Assembly: GCA_027016675.1 (NCBI GenBank)
Contig: JALUSH010000158.1
Span: 1-5,854, forward strand
Direction of reading: 5' to 3'
Source of the DNA: Thermodesulfovibrio sp.
Lineage (GTDB): Bacteria > Nitrospirota > Thermodesulfovibrionia > Thermodesulfovibrionales > JdFR-85
DNA: 5,854 nt
Under the pieces are notes generated by a model. That model saw nothing but the letters and a program-made list of their open reading frames with translations, did not search any database and was not told where the DNA came from. This document shows, piece after piece, positions 1 to 5,402 of the stretch. The stretch's first letter is position 1, and each line of letters begins with the position of its first letter. Made by a program: the position numbers and the translations under genes.

Positions 1-64
1 ATAAGCCACAGATTGCATAAAACAGGCAGAATTGACTTTATGGTGGTAGTTATGATATTTTTTT

Positions 65-322
65 ATGACCATGAAAATCTTTGAAAATTTTTTTAAAAGA
101 TTGAACAAAAATAGAGAAACTAATCCGAATGACATGGAATATCATAAGCTTAGGAAAGAACTTGAATATTATAAAAACAGGCTTGCTGTAATAGAGGATG
201 CACTGAACATAAAGATATATGAACTGGAAAAGAGACTGGAAAAGCTTGAACAGGCTCATGATAAAACAGACCAGATTATCAGAATAGTTGAGGCACTTGA
301 GCCTAATATGAGACGTAATTGA
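65..322 (+). CDS. Small charged coiled-coil protein, function unknown
   Basis: I do not recognise this 85-residue protein. It begins with a short amphipathic basic segment (residues 3-13, IFENFFKRLNK). From about residue 26 to 78 it is a Lys/Glu-rich helix with heptad-like spacing of hydrophobics (L33, Y36, L40, I43, L47, L54, L61, then I71, I72, V75, L78), which suggests a coiled coil. There is no signal peptide, cysteine motif or enzyme motif. An in-frame stop at 53-55 limits the N-terminus; the start is ATG 65 or ATG 71. No good Shine-Dalgarno is visible: GGTGG at 42-46 is too far upstream. A TTGACT at 32-37 with AT-rich sequence 16-17 bases downstream could be a weak promoter. The gene ends 26 bases before tRNA-Gly on the same strand, so it may share a transcript with the tRNAs. 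The opposite strand is also open here, but it reads as a Phe/Ile-rich mirror of the Lys/Glu codons. Confidence 0.6.
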   Translation: MTMKIFENFFKRLNKNRETNPNDMEYHKLRKELEYYKNRLAVIEDALNIKIYELEKRLEKLEQAHDKTDQIIRIVEALEPNMRRN

Positions 323-348
323 GTAGTTGTTCATTCACTTCCTGAGTT

Positions 349-424
349 GCGGGCGTAGCTCAGCTGGTAGAGCACAACCTTGCCAAGGTTGGGGTCGCGG
401 GTTCGAATCCCGTCGCCCGCTCCA
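349..424 (+). tRNA. tRNA-Gly (anticodon GCC)
   Basis: A complete cloverleaf folds by eye. The acceptor stem is GCGGGCG 349-355 with CGCCCGC 414-420. The D stem is GCTC 358-361 with GAGC 370-373. The anticodon stem is CAACC 375-379 with GGTTG 387-391, enclosing loop TTGCCAA with anticodon GCC at 382-384. The T stem is 397-401 with 409-413 around TTCGAAT. The discriminator is T421, and CCA is encoded at 422-424. This tRNA decodes GGC and GGU glycine codons. It lies 95 bases upstream of tRNA-Cys on the same strand, which suggests a shared precursor. No convincing promoter is seen directly in front of it. Confidence 0.97.
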
Positions 425-519
425 TACAGATACAGGATATTTGAGGTTAGTAGATAACAAAGCCTATTATCTGTAGGTTGTGATTATTGATTCTTATCCC
501 TATCTCTGAGACCTGATAC

Positions 520-595
520 GGCGGCGTACCCAAGCGGCTAAGGGAGAGGTCTGCAAAACCTTTATTCGCCGGTTCGAATCCGGCCGCCGCCTCCA
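520..595 (+). tRNA. tRNA-Cys (anticodon GCA)
   Basis: A complete cloverleaf is visible. The acceptor stem is GGCGGCG 520-526 with CGCCGCC 585-591. The D stem is a short 3-bp CCC 529-531 with GGG 542-544. The anticodon stem is 546-550 with 558-562, ending in a G-T pair, and loop CTGCAAA carries GCA at 553-555. The T stem is GCCGG 568-572 with CCGGC 580-584 around TTCGAAT. The discriminator is T592 and CCA is encoded at 593-595. It decodes UGC and UGU. It is the last tRNA before a long noncoding stretch, and I see no duplicated 3' tRNA fragment downstream that would mark an integrated element. Confidence 0.97.
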
Positions 596-678
596 GTAAT
601 TTATAGTAACCAACAAAGTAAATTGTCTGTCTGTATCCTTTCTCAACAGGCCTCTGAACCCTATCTATATCTCAAACT

Positions 679-696
679 GCCCTGCAGTCAAAGGGC
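679..696 (+). terminator. Weak hairpin downstream of tRNA-Cys, possible terminator
   Basis: GCCCT at 679-683 pairs with AGGGC at 692-696 across an 8-base loop. The hairpin lies about 85 bases after tRNA-Cys, so it could help end the tRNA transcript. It is not followed by a T run (the next bases are TGATTTGTGT), so it does not look like a classical intrinsic terminator. The assignment is weak. Confidence 0.2.
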
Positions 697-785
697 TGAT
701 TTGTGTATATCTGAAAATTCCCGATAAAAAATGTGACAATCTTTCTGTATGACAGATGGGTATAGGGTTTTCATCTCATTCTCAT

Positions 786-801
786 CGGACATCCATGTCC
801 G
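786..801. repeat. Inner hairpin 1 of the fold-back element
   Basis: CGGACAT at 786-792 is the exact reverse complement of ATGTCCG at 795-801. It realistically forms a 6-bp stem (786-791 with 796-801) closed by a TCCA loop. It forms the first arm inside the 20-bp outer stem. Confidence 0.7.
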
Positions 802-811
802 CTTCCGAGGG

Positions 812-852
812 AATTTTGCGATTTGCCCTCCTGGCAAATATTGTGCAAAATT
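812..852. repeat. Inner hairpin 2 of the fold-back element, two stacked stems
   Basis: AATTTTGC at 812-819 pairs exactly with GCAAAATT at 845-852, and G820 can form a wobble pair with T844. Inside this, ATTTGCC 821-827 pairs exactly with GGCAAAT 833-839 around loop CTCCT. The only interruption is a one-sided bulge at 840-843. About 16 pairs can therefore stack into one long arm. An alternative pairing of GAGGG 807-811 with CCCTC 826-830 would exclude the inner stem. Confidence 0.7.
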
Positions 853-878
853 AAAACCGTTCAAACCCTATACCCATC

Positions 879-911
879 TGTCCATAAAATTGACTCTGGC
901 AATTTTGGACA
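879..911. repeat. Hairpin overlapping the right arm of the element
   Basis: TGTCC 879-883 pairs with GGACA 907-911, and AAAATTG 886-892 pairs with CAATTTT 900-906. The bases AT (884-885) bulge on one side and the loop is ACTCTGG. The first four bases also belong to the right 20-bp arm, so in RNA this hairpin would compete with the outer pairs of the element stem. It lies 41 bases before the mutS start. No T run follows directly, so it is not a textbook terminator. Confidence 0.5.
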
Positions 912-916
912 CACAG

Positions 917-946
917 TTGAACTTTCTTTGAGAAATTGTTTTTAAT
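917..946 (+). promoter_or_regulatory. Possible sigma-70-type promoter for mutS
   Basis: TTGAAC at 917-922 resembles a -35 box, and TTTAAT at 941-946 resembles a -10 box, 18 bases apart. Transcription from it would start at or very near the mutS ATG at 953. That would agree with the absence of a Shine-Dalgarno there. The match is by eye in A+T-rich DNA and could be chance. Confidence 0.3.
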
Positions 947-952
947 AATCAT

Positions 953-3535
953 ATGGCTGAACTCACTCCCCTTATGAAACAATACTTCAGCATCAAAGAT
1001 GAATATCCTGATGCGATCGTGTTTTTCCGGCTTGGCGATTTCTACGAGATGTTTGGTAGAGACGCTGAGATTGCCTCGTCTATATTACAGATAACCCTGA
1101 CAACACGTGACAGGGGTAAAGACAACCCTATTCCCATGTGTGGCATACCATACTTCTCTGCAGAAGGTTATATCACGAAACTCATAAAGGCAGGATACAA
1201 GGTTGCCATATGTGAGCAGGTTGAGGACCCTGATACTGCAAAGGGTATTGTGAGGCGTGAGGTGGTAAGGGTTATTACACCTGGCACCCATACGCCTGAG
1301 AACCCGAAGGAGAACAACTTTATCCTTGCCTTCTGTGCTGAGGGTGCGAAACACGGTATTGCCATTGCAGACCTATCTACAGGTGAGTTTATAGTGTATG
1401 AGAGCGACAGGCCACTGGAGGATGAGATTACAAGGTTTAATCCAAAGGAGGTTCTCTGTCCTGAAAACCTGAAGGATGATATCCATTATGGGTATGTGTT
1501 GAACGGACTGTATGCAACCTATTATGATCAGTGGTATTTTGATTATTCTGAGGCATACAAGACTATTACAGAATACTTTAAGGTATACTCCCTTGAGGTG
1601 TTTGGTCTTGAGGAGCTGCGTGCTGCAGTCTCTTCTGCAGGTGCACTTATAAATTATCTTCATGAGAACCAGAAAGGCAACCTTGTTTTAAGCAGGCCTG
1701 TACTGCTGCGACAGTCCCAGTTCATGTTCCTTGATGCCACTACAAAGACCAATCTGGAGCTTACAGAGAACCTGAGAGATACCACTCAGGAGCATACCCT
1801 TCTGGGCGTACTGGATGAGACCCTTACACCAATGGGCGGAAGGTTTTTAAGACAGAACATAACCCGTCCTCTTGTGGATGTAGAGCTTATTAATAAGAGG
1901 CTTGATGTTGTTGAGACATTTCTAAATGATTATGAACTGCAGGATATCCTGAGAACCTATCTGAGAAAGATACAGGACATAGAGAGGATCGCCACAAGGA
2001 TACTCCAGAGAACTGCCAATGCGAGGGATCTCATTGCCATGAAAAACTCCCTTACAGCCATTCCCTATATAAAAAAGGCCCTTTCAGGTGTGTCTGTTCC
2101 ATTGATTTCTGAACTCATGAAAGAGGTGCATGAGTTTAATGATCTGGCTGATCTCATTGGCAGGGCAATTGTGGAGAACCCGCCAGGCAGCCTGAAAGAG
2201 GGTGGTATTATAAAGGATGGCTTTAGCAGGGATGTGGATGAACTGAGGGCACTGTCAACACAGAGCAAGGATTATATAACAGCCCTGGAGAGGCGGGAGA
2301 AAGACAGAACAGGCATATCCTCACTGAAGATAGGATTCAATAAGGTATTTGGCTACTATATTGAGGTTACAAAGCCCAATCTCCACCTTGTGCCTGATGA
2401 TTATATTAGGAAACAGACCCTTGTAAATGCCGAGAGATTCATTACAGAGGAACTGAAGGCTTATGAGAACAAGGTGCTCGGGGCTGAGGAGAGGCTTAAG
2501 GGGCTTGAATATGAGCTGTTCCAGGAGATATTAAGGGAAGCTGCCTCGTATGGTGAGAGGATACTGGAGACAGCAAGGGCACTTGGTGTGATTGATTTTC
2601 TCTTTTCCCTCTCCATTGTGGCAAAAAAGAGTAACTATGTAAGGCCACGGGTTGATGAGTCGGGTATTATCGAGATAATAGAAGGACGCCATCCTGTTCT
2701 TGAGAAGGCATCCTTTGAAGAACGGTTTATACCCAACAGTACCTATATTGATACAGAAGACCACAGGTTGCTTATCATTACAGGACCGAATATGGCTGGA
2801 AAATCGACCTATATGCGGCAGACAGCCCTTATAGTGCTGATGGCACAGATGGGCTCTTTTGTGCCTGCAGAGAGGGCAACAATAGGCATAGTAGACAGGA
2901 TCTTTACAAGGATAGGTGCATCAGATTATCTCTCAAGGGGACAGAGTACCTTTATGGTAGAGATGATAGAGACTGCAAATATCCTTCATAATGCGACCAG
3001 CAGAAGCCTTATAATCCTTGACGAGGTGGGAAGGGGAACAAGCACCTTCGATGGAATAAGTATTGCCTGGGCTGTTGCAGAGTATATACTCCAGAATATC
3101 AAGGCACGCACCCTCTTTGCCACTCACTATCATGAGCTTACAGAGATTGCCATGACACACCAGGGCGTGAAGAATTATAATGTGGCTGTGAAGGAGTGGG
3201 GAGAGGAGATTATCTTTCTCAGGAGGATCGAAAGGGGGCCTGCTGATAAAAGTTATGGTATCCATGTGGCAAGGCTTGCTGGTCTGCCTGAAGAGGTGGT
3301 GAGGAGGGCTATGGAGGTGCTTACAAATCTGGAGAGTGCTGAGATTACAGAAACAGGACTGCCCAGGGTGGCAGGTAAGAAGGGCAGGAGAAAGACCCAG
3401 CAGCTTGACCTGTTTTCCTATAATTATGAGCCTCTGATTTCAAGGCTTGAAAAGATAGACACTGATAGGCTTACCCCCGAAGAGGCATTGAAGAGATTGA
3501 AGGAACTGAAGAAAATCCTCAAGGAAAGCCTTTAA
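953..3535 (+). CDS. mutS: DNA mismatch repair protein MutS
   Basis: This is a full-length MutS (860 residues; the family is usually 850-900) that recognises mispairs and small loops and uses ATP to start repair with MutL. The N-terminal mismatch-binding domain has GDFYEMF at residues 28-34; F30 and E32 are the F-x-E residues that contact the mismatch. Connector and core/lever domains follow. The clamp region is roughly 420-515 (GFNKVFGYYIEVTK at 461-474). The ATPase domain has Walker A GPNMAGKST (611-619), the conserved GASDYLSRGQSTFMVEM stretch (655-671), Walker B ending D690-E691, and the ATHYHEL loop with H725. QLDLF at 817-821 matches the beta-clamp-binding consensus. The C-terminal TPEEALKRLKELKK is typical of the family. 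The start is fixed by the family N-terminus (LTPLMKQYFSIK). No Shine-Dalgarno is evident upstream. It is the first gene of a probable operon with coaE, 4 bases away. No frameshift or missing catalytic residue is seen. Confidence 0.98.
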   Translation: MAELTPLMKQYFSIKDEYPDAIVFFRLGDFYEMFGRDAEIASSILQITLTTRDRGKDNPIPMCGIPYFSAEGYITKLIKAGYKVAICEQVEDPDTAKGIVRREVVRVITPGTHTPENPKENNFILAFCAEGAKHGIAIADLSTGEFIVYESDRPLEDEITRFNPKEVLCPENLKDDIHYGYVLNGLYATYYDQWYFDYSEAYKTITEYFKVYSLEVFGLEELRAAVSSAGALINYLHENQKGNLVLSRPVLLRQSQFMFLDATTKTNLELTENLRDTTQEHTLLGVLDETLTPMGGRFLRQNITRPLVDVELINKRLDVVETFLNDYELQDILRTYLRKIQDIERIATRILQRTANARDLIAMKNSLTAIPYIKKALSGVSVPLISELMKEVHEFNDLADLIGRAIVENPPGSLKEGGIIKDGFSRDVDELRALSTQSKDYITALERREKDRTGISSLKIGFNKVFGYYIEVTKPNLHLVPDDYIRKQTLVNAERFITEELKAYENKVLGAEERLKGLEYELFQEILREAASYGERILETARALGVIDFLFSLSIVAKKSNYVRPRVDESGIIEIIEGRHPVLEKASFEERFIPNSTYIDTEDHRLLIITGPNMAGKSTYMRQTALIVLMAQMGSFVPAERATIGIVDRIFTRIGASDYLSRGQSTFMVEMIETANILHNATSRSLIILDEVGRGTSTFDGISIAWAVAEYILQNIKARTLFATHYHELTEIAMTHQGVKNYNVAVKEWGEEIIFLRRIERGPADKSYGIHVARLAGLPEEVVRRAMEVLTNLESAEITETGLPRVAGKKGRRKTQQLDLFSYNYEPLISRLEKIDTDRLTPEEALKRLKELKKILKESL

Positions 3536-3539
3536 CTGA

Positions 3540-4115
3540 ATGGTTATAGCAATCACAGGCGGATTGGGCACAGGGAAGACCACTGTATTGAAAATCTTTG
3601 CATCCCTTGGTGCTGCCACAATAAGTGCCGATGATATTGTTCATGATCTGTTAGCGCGAGAGGATATAAAGATACAGATAGGTGAGGCCTTTGGCAGGGA
3701 GGTATTTTCAGGAAAGGAGATTAACAGAAAGGCCCTTGCCAGAAAGATCTTCAACTCCGAGAAGAAAAGGAAGGAGCTTGAGGCCATATTACATCCCCAT
3801 GTTTTTGATGAAATAGAGTCATTTATAAATGCTCATAAGGGCAGGGATATAGTGGTGGAAATCCCTCTGCTCTTTGAGACAGGCTCTCATAAGAGATACG
3901 ACAGGGTTATCACTGTTACTGCAGACAGTGAGGTGGTTATGCAGCGGCTGAGGAACAAGGGCATGGATCCCGAAGAGGTAAGGCAGAGGCTTTCTCATCA
4001 GATGCCTGTAGAGGAAAAGATCAAGAGAGCAGACTTTGTTATAGACAACTCTGATGGTATAGAAGAGACCAGAAGGCAGGTGGAGAGGATATGGAAGGAG
4101 CTATTAGAAAGATAA
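3540..4115 (+). CDS. coaE: Dephospho-CoA kinase
   Basis: CoaE phosphorylates the ribose 3'-OH of dephospho-CoA with ATP, the last step of coenzyme A synthesis, in the cytoplasm. The protein is 191 residues, close to the usual ~200. It opens with the P-loop GGLGTGKT (7-14, with K13). SADDIVHDL (residues 29-37) corresponds to the conserved D-A-D region. ILHPHV follows, then VEIPLLFETG, the substrate-side lid region of the family. RLRNKGMDPEEVRQRL (136-151) and ADFVIDNS near the C-terminus complete the CoaE pattern. The P-loop is slightly unusual, with T11 and T14 where G-S-G-K-S is common. The ATG is 4 bases after the mutS stop, and AAGGA at 3521-3525 is a somewhat distant ribosome-binding site, so translational coupling to mutS is likely. 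Its 3' end overlaps the aminotransferase gene by 25 bases. Confidence 0.95.
   Translation: MVIAITGGLGTGKTTVLKIFASLGAATISADDIVHDLLAREDIKIQIGEAFGREVFSGKEINRKALARKIFNSEKKRKELEAILHPHVFDEIESFINAHKGRDIVVEIPLLFETGSHKRYDRVITVTADSEVVMQRLRNKGMDPEEVRQRLSHQMPVEEKIKRADFVIDNSDGIEETRRQVERIWKELLER
4082..4088 (+). promoter_or_regulatory. Ribosome-binding site supporting the aminotransferase start
   Basis: GGAGAGG lies inside the 3' end of coaE. Its GGAG core is 5 bases before ATG 4091. This supports the overlapping start over the later in-frame ATG at 4130, which would drop the conserved ISPFIVMDVL segment. Confidence 0.65.
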
Positions 4116-5215
4116 GTCCCTTTATAGTTATGGATGTCCTTGCCAGGGCGCGTGAGATACCTGATGCAATACACATGGAGGTGGGAGAGCCTGATCTGCC
4201 ACCCTCTGAGAAGGTTCTGGAGGCATACATCAGGGCTATAAAGGACAGGAGATTCTTTTATACACCTGCAAAAGGGCTTGTTGAACTGAGGGAGAAGATA
4301 TCAGAGTACTATCTTTCTAATTATAATGTGAAGGTCTCACCAGAGCGGATAATAATAACTCCTGGCACATCAGGTGCATTCCTTGTTGTGTTCTCCCTTC
4401 TTACTCATAGAGGAAAAAGATTGGTCCTTACAGATCCATCCTATCCCTGCTACAAGAATTTTATTTATTTCTTGAACAGCGAGCCAATCTTTGTTCCCAT
4501 CGGTCCGGAAACATCCTACAAGATCAATAAAAATATAATCCCCCTTCAGGAGGATACAGGGGCTATTATGGTATCCTCGCCTTCCAATCCCACAGGCACT
4601 GTTTACATGGATGAGGAGATGAAGGAACTGGTTGAGTTTTCACAACAGCAGGATCTGTGGTTCATATCCGATGAGATATATCATGGGCTTGTTTATGAGG
4701 GCAGGGCAGGTACAGCACTTCAGTTTTCAGATGATGTGATAGTGATTAATAGTTTTTCTAAGTATTTCTGTATGCCAGGACTCAGGGTGGGCTGGATGAT
4801 ACTACCCGAGCCGCTTATTCGCATGGCAGAGGTTATCATACAGAATATATTTATCGCAGCAAACACACCTGCACAGTATGCTGCTTTAGAGGCCTTTGAT
4901 GAAGACTATCTTGAAGGCATAAGGGAGACCTTCCGGCTCAGGAGGGATTATCTTTATAATTCACTGAAGGATATATTTCTGATCGATGCCTATCCTGAAG
5001 GTGCCTTTTACATCTGGGCTGATATAGGTAAATACTCTTTGAATTCAATGGATTTCTCAAGAAGGCTCCTTGAGGAGAGCCACGTTGCCGTTACTCCTGG
5101 CATTGATTTTGGGAGCAATAATACAGAGACCCATATACGTCTTGCCTATACATGCAATATGGAAGCCATAGAGGAGGGTGTTTCGCGAATAAAGGATTTT
5201 GTCGAAAGACTGTGA
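4091..5215 (+). CDS. PLP-dependent class I/II aminotransferase
   Basis: This fold-type I aminotransferase (374 residues; family usually 370-400) moves amino groups between an amino acid and a 2-oxo acid using pyridoxal phosphate. It opens with ISPFIVMDVLARA and HMEVGEPDL (28-36), typical of the aspartate/alanine-type group. The cofactor pocket includes PGTSGA (91-96), SSPSNPTGT with N166, and SDEIYHG with D194 and Y197. SFSKYFCMPGLRVGW (221-235) has the Schiff-base lysine K224 and R232. R350 in HIRLAYT is the likely substrate-carboxylate arginine. The exact substrate cannot be read from sequence; aspartate, alanine or aromatic amino acids are all possible, so no symbol is given. The ATG overlaps coaE by 25 bases and has its own GGAG site, placing it as the third gene of the mutS-coaE unit. 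All catalytic residues are present. Confidence 0.93.
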   Translation: MEGAIRKISPFIVMDVLARAREIPDAIHMEVGEPDLPPSEKVLEAYIRAIKDRRFFYTPAKGLVELREKISEYYLSNYNVKVSPERIIITPGTSGAFLVVFSLLTHRGKRLVLTDPSYPCYKNFIYFLNSEPIFVPIGPETSYKINKNIIPLQEDTGAIMVSSPSNPTGTVYMDEEMKELVEFSQQQDLWFISDEIYHGLVYEGRAGTALQFSDDVIVINSFSKYFCMPGLRVGWMILPEPLIRMAEVIIQNIFIAANTPAQYAALEAFDEDYLEGIRETFRLRRDYLYNSLKDIFLIDAYPEGAFYIWADIGKYSLNSMDFSRRLLEESHVAVTPGIDFGSNNTETHIRLAYTCNMEAIEEGVSRIKDFVERL

Positions 5216-5300
5216 GAGAAATTTTCTGTTCAAAGACAATATCTACGTAAGAATATTCCTACAGATTCCATAAGAGTTTTCTGATTGACAAATGGTTATC

Positions 5301-5335
5301 CATTCCAATAGTATTCATAGAATGATGTTTTTTTT
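5301..5335 (+). terminator. Possible terminator of the mutS-coaE-aminotransferase unit
   Basis: CATTC 5301-5305 can pair with GAATG 5320-5324 across a 14-base loop; alternatively ATTC 5313-5316 pairs with GAAT 5320-5323 around ATA. Eight T residues follow at 5328-5335, and the sequence stays T-rich to about 5356. The stem is short and A+T-rich, so intrinsic termination here would be weak. Position and T run fit the end of the plus-strand unit, about 85-120 bases after the aminotransferase stop. Confidence 0.35.
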
Positions 5336-5358
5336 ATTAATTTATTTTTATTTTTTAG

Positions 5359-5402
5359 AACTTTTTAAAGTTTTAAAGTAAAGGGGGCGGAGTTGGGTTT
5401 TA
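5359..5402. other. A/T palindrome, short tandem repeat and G-rich patch beside the tadA stop
   Basis: AACTT 5359-5363 pairs with AAGTT 5368-5372. TTTTAAAG is repeated in tandem at 5363-5370 and 5371-5378, with a truncated TAAAG following. The base composition then changes abruptly to GGGGGCGG (5383-5390) and GGG (5395-5397) just after the tadA stop as read on the minus strand. On the minus strand no T run follows the palindrome, so it is not a clear tadA terminator. I cannot assign a function. Confidence 0.35.

Larger units (their letters stand above)
751..882. mobile_element. 132-bp fold-back element with perfect 20-bp inverted ends (MITE-like candidate)
   Basis: The left arm at 751-770 (GACAGATGGGTATAGGGTTT) is the exact reverse complement of 863-882, with 92 bases between them. 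The inside is also palindromic: one hairpin at 786-801 and a longer interrupted stem at 812-852. The whole unit can therefore fold as a three-way junction, either as a cruciform or as RNA. TA occurs at 748-749 on the left and at 885-886 on the right. Allowing one extra base, the ends read T-GACAG and, on the other strand, TGGACAG next to TA. TA target duplication is typical of the IS630/mariner group and the small non-autonomous elements derived from it. That attribution is inference. There is no transposase in the element or the window. Alternatives are a structured RNA leader, a REP-type repeat or a bidirectional terminator. Confidence 0.6.
596..952 (+). other. Noncoding spacer between tRNA-Cys and mutS
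   Basis: These 357 bases contain no gene I can support. The left half (596-750) is A+T-rich and unremarkable except for a short hairpin at 679-696. The right half holds the inverted-repeat element 751-882, an overlapping hairpin 879-911, and a promoter-like sequence close to mutS. A 60-codon reading frame starting at 749 runs through the element. Both its ends lie in the inverted arms or flanking hairpin and it has no ribosome-binding site, so I treat it as fortuitous. Confidence 0.8.

Noticed and set aside
50..334. A 94-codon minus-strand frame opposite the small coiled-coil gene
   Set aside because: Its Phe/Ile/Tyr-rich product mirrors the Lys/Glu/Asn-rich codons of the plus strand. The plus-strand protein has heptad order and charge typical of a real protein, and no ribosome-binding site was found on the minus side.
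349..595. The tRNA pair as an integration site for a prophage or genomic island
   Set aside because: There is no integrase, no repeated 3' tRNA fragment downstream, and the following genes are housekeeping. The shared GGTTCGAATCC of the two tRNAs is just the conserved T arm.
749..931. A 60-codon plus-strand reading frame through the inverted-repeat element
   Set aside because: It begins within two bases of the left arm and passes through the right arm and the next hairpin. It lacks a ribosome-binding site and shows no recognisable domain; fortuitous frames in repeats are expected.
596..952. A CRISPR array or known riboswitch in the long spacer
   Set aside because: There are no regularly spaced direct repeats; the only repeat is one inverted pair. 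No riboswitch consensus I know is recognisable, and neither mutS nor the tRNAs suggest a ligand.
2933..3265. A 110-codon minus-strand frame inside mutS, and shorter ones at 1085-1663, 2065-2268 and 2531-2764
   Set aside because: They lie opposite strongly conserved MutS domains and have no recognisable features; they are shadows of the coding strand.
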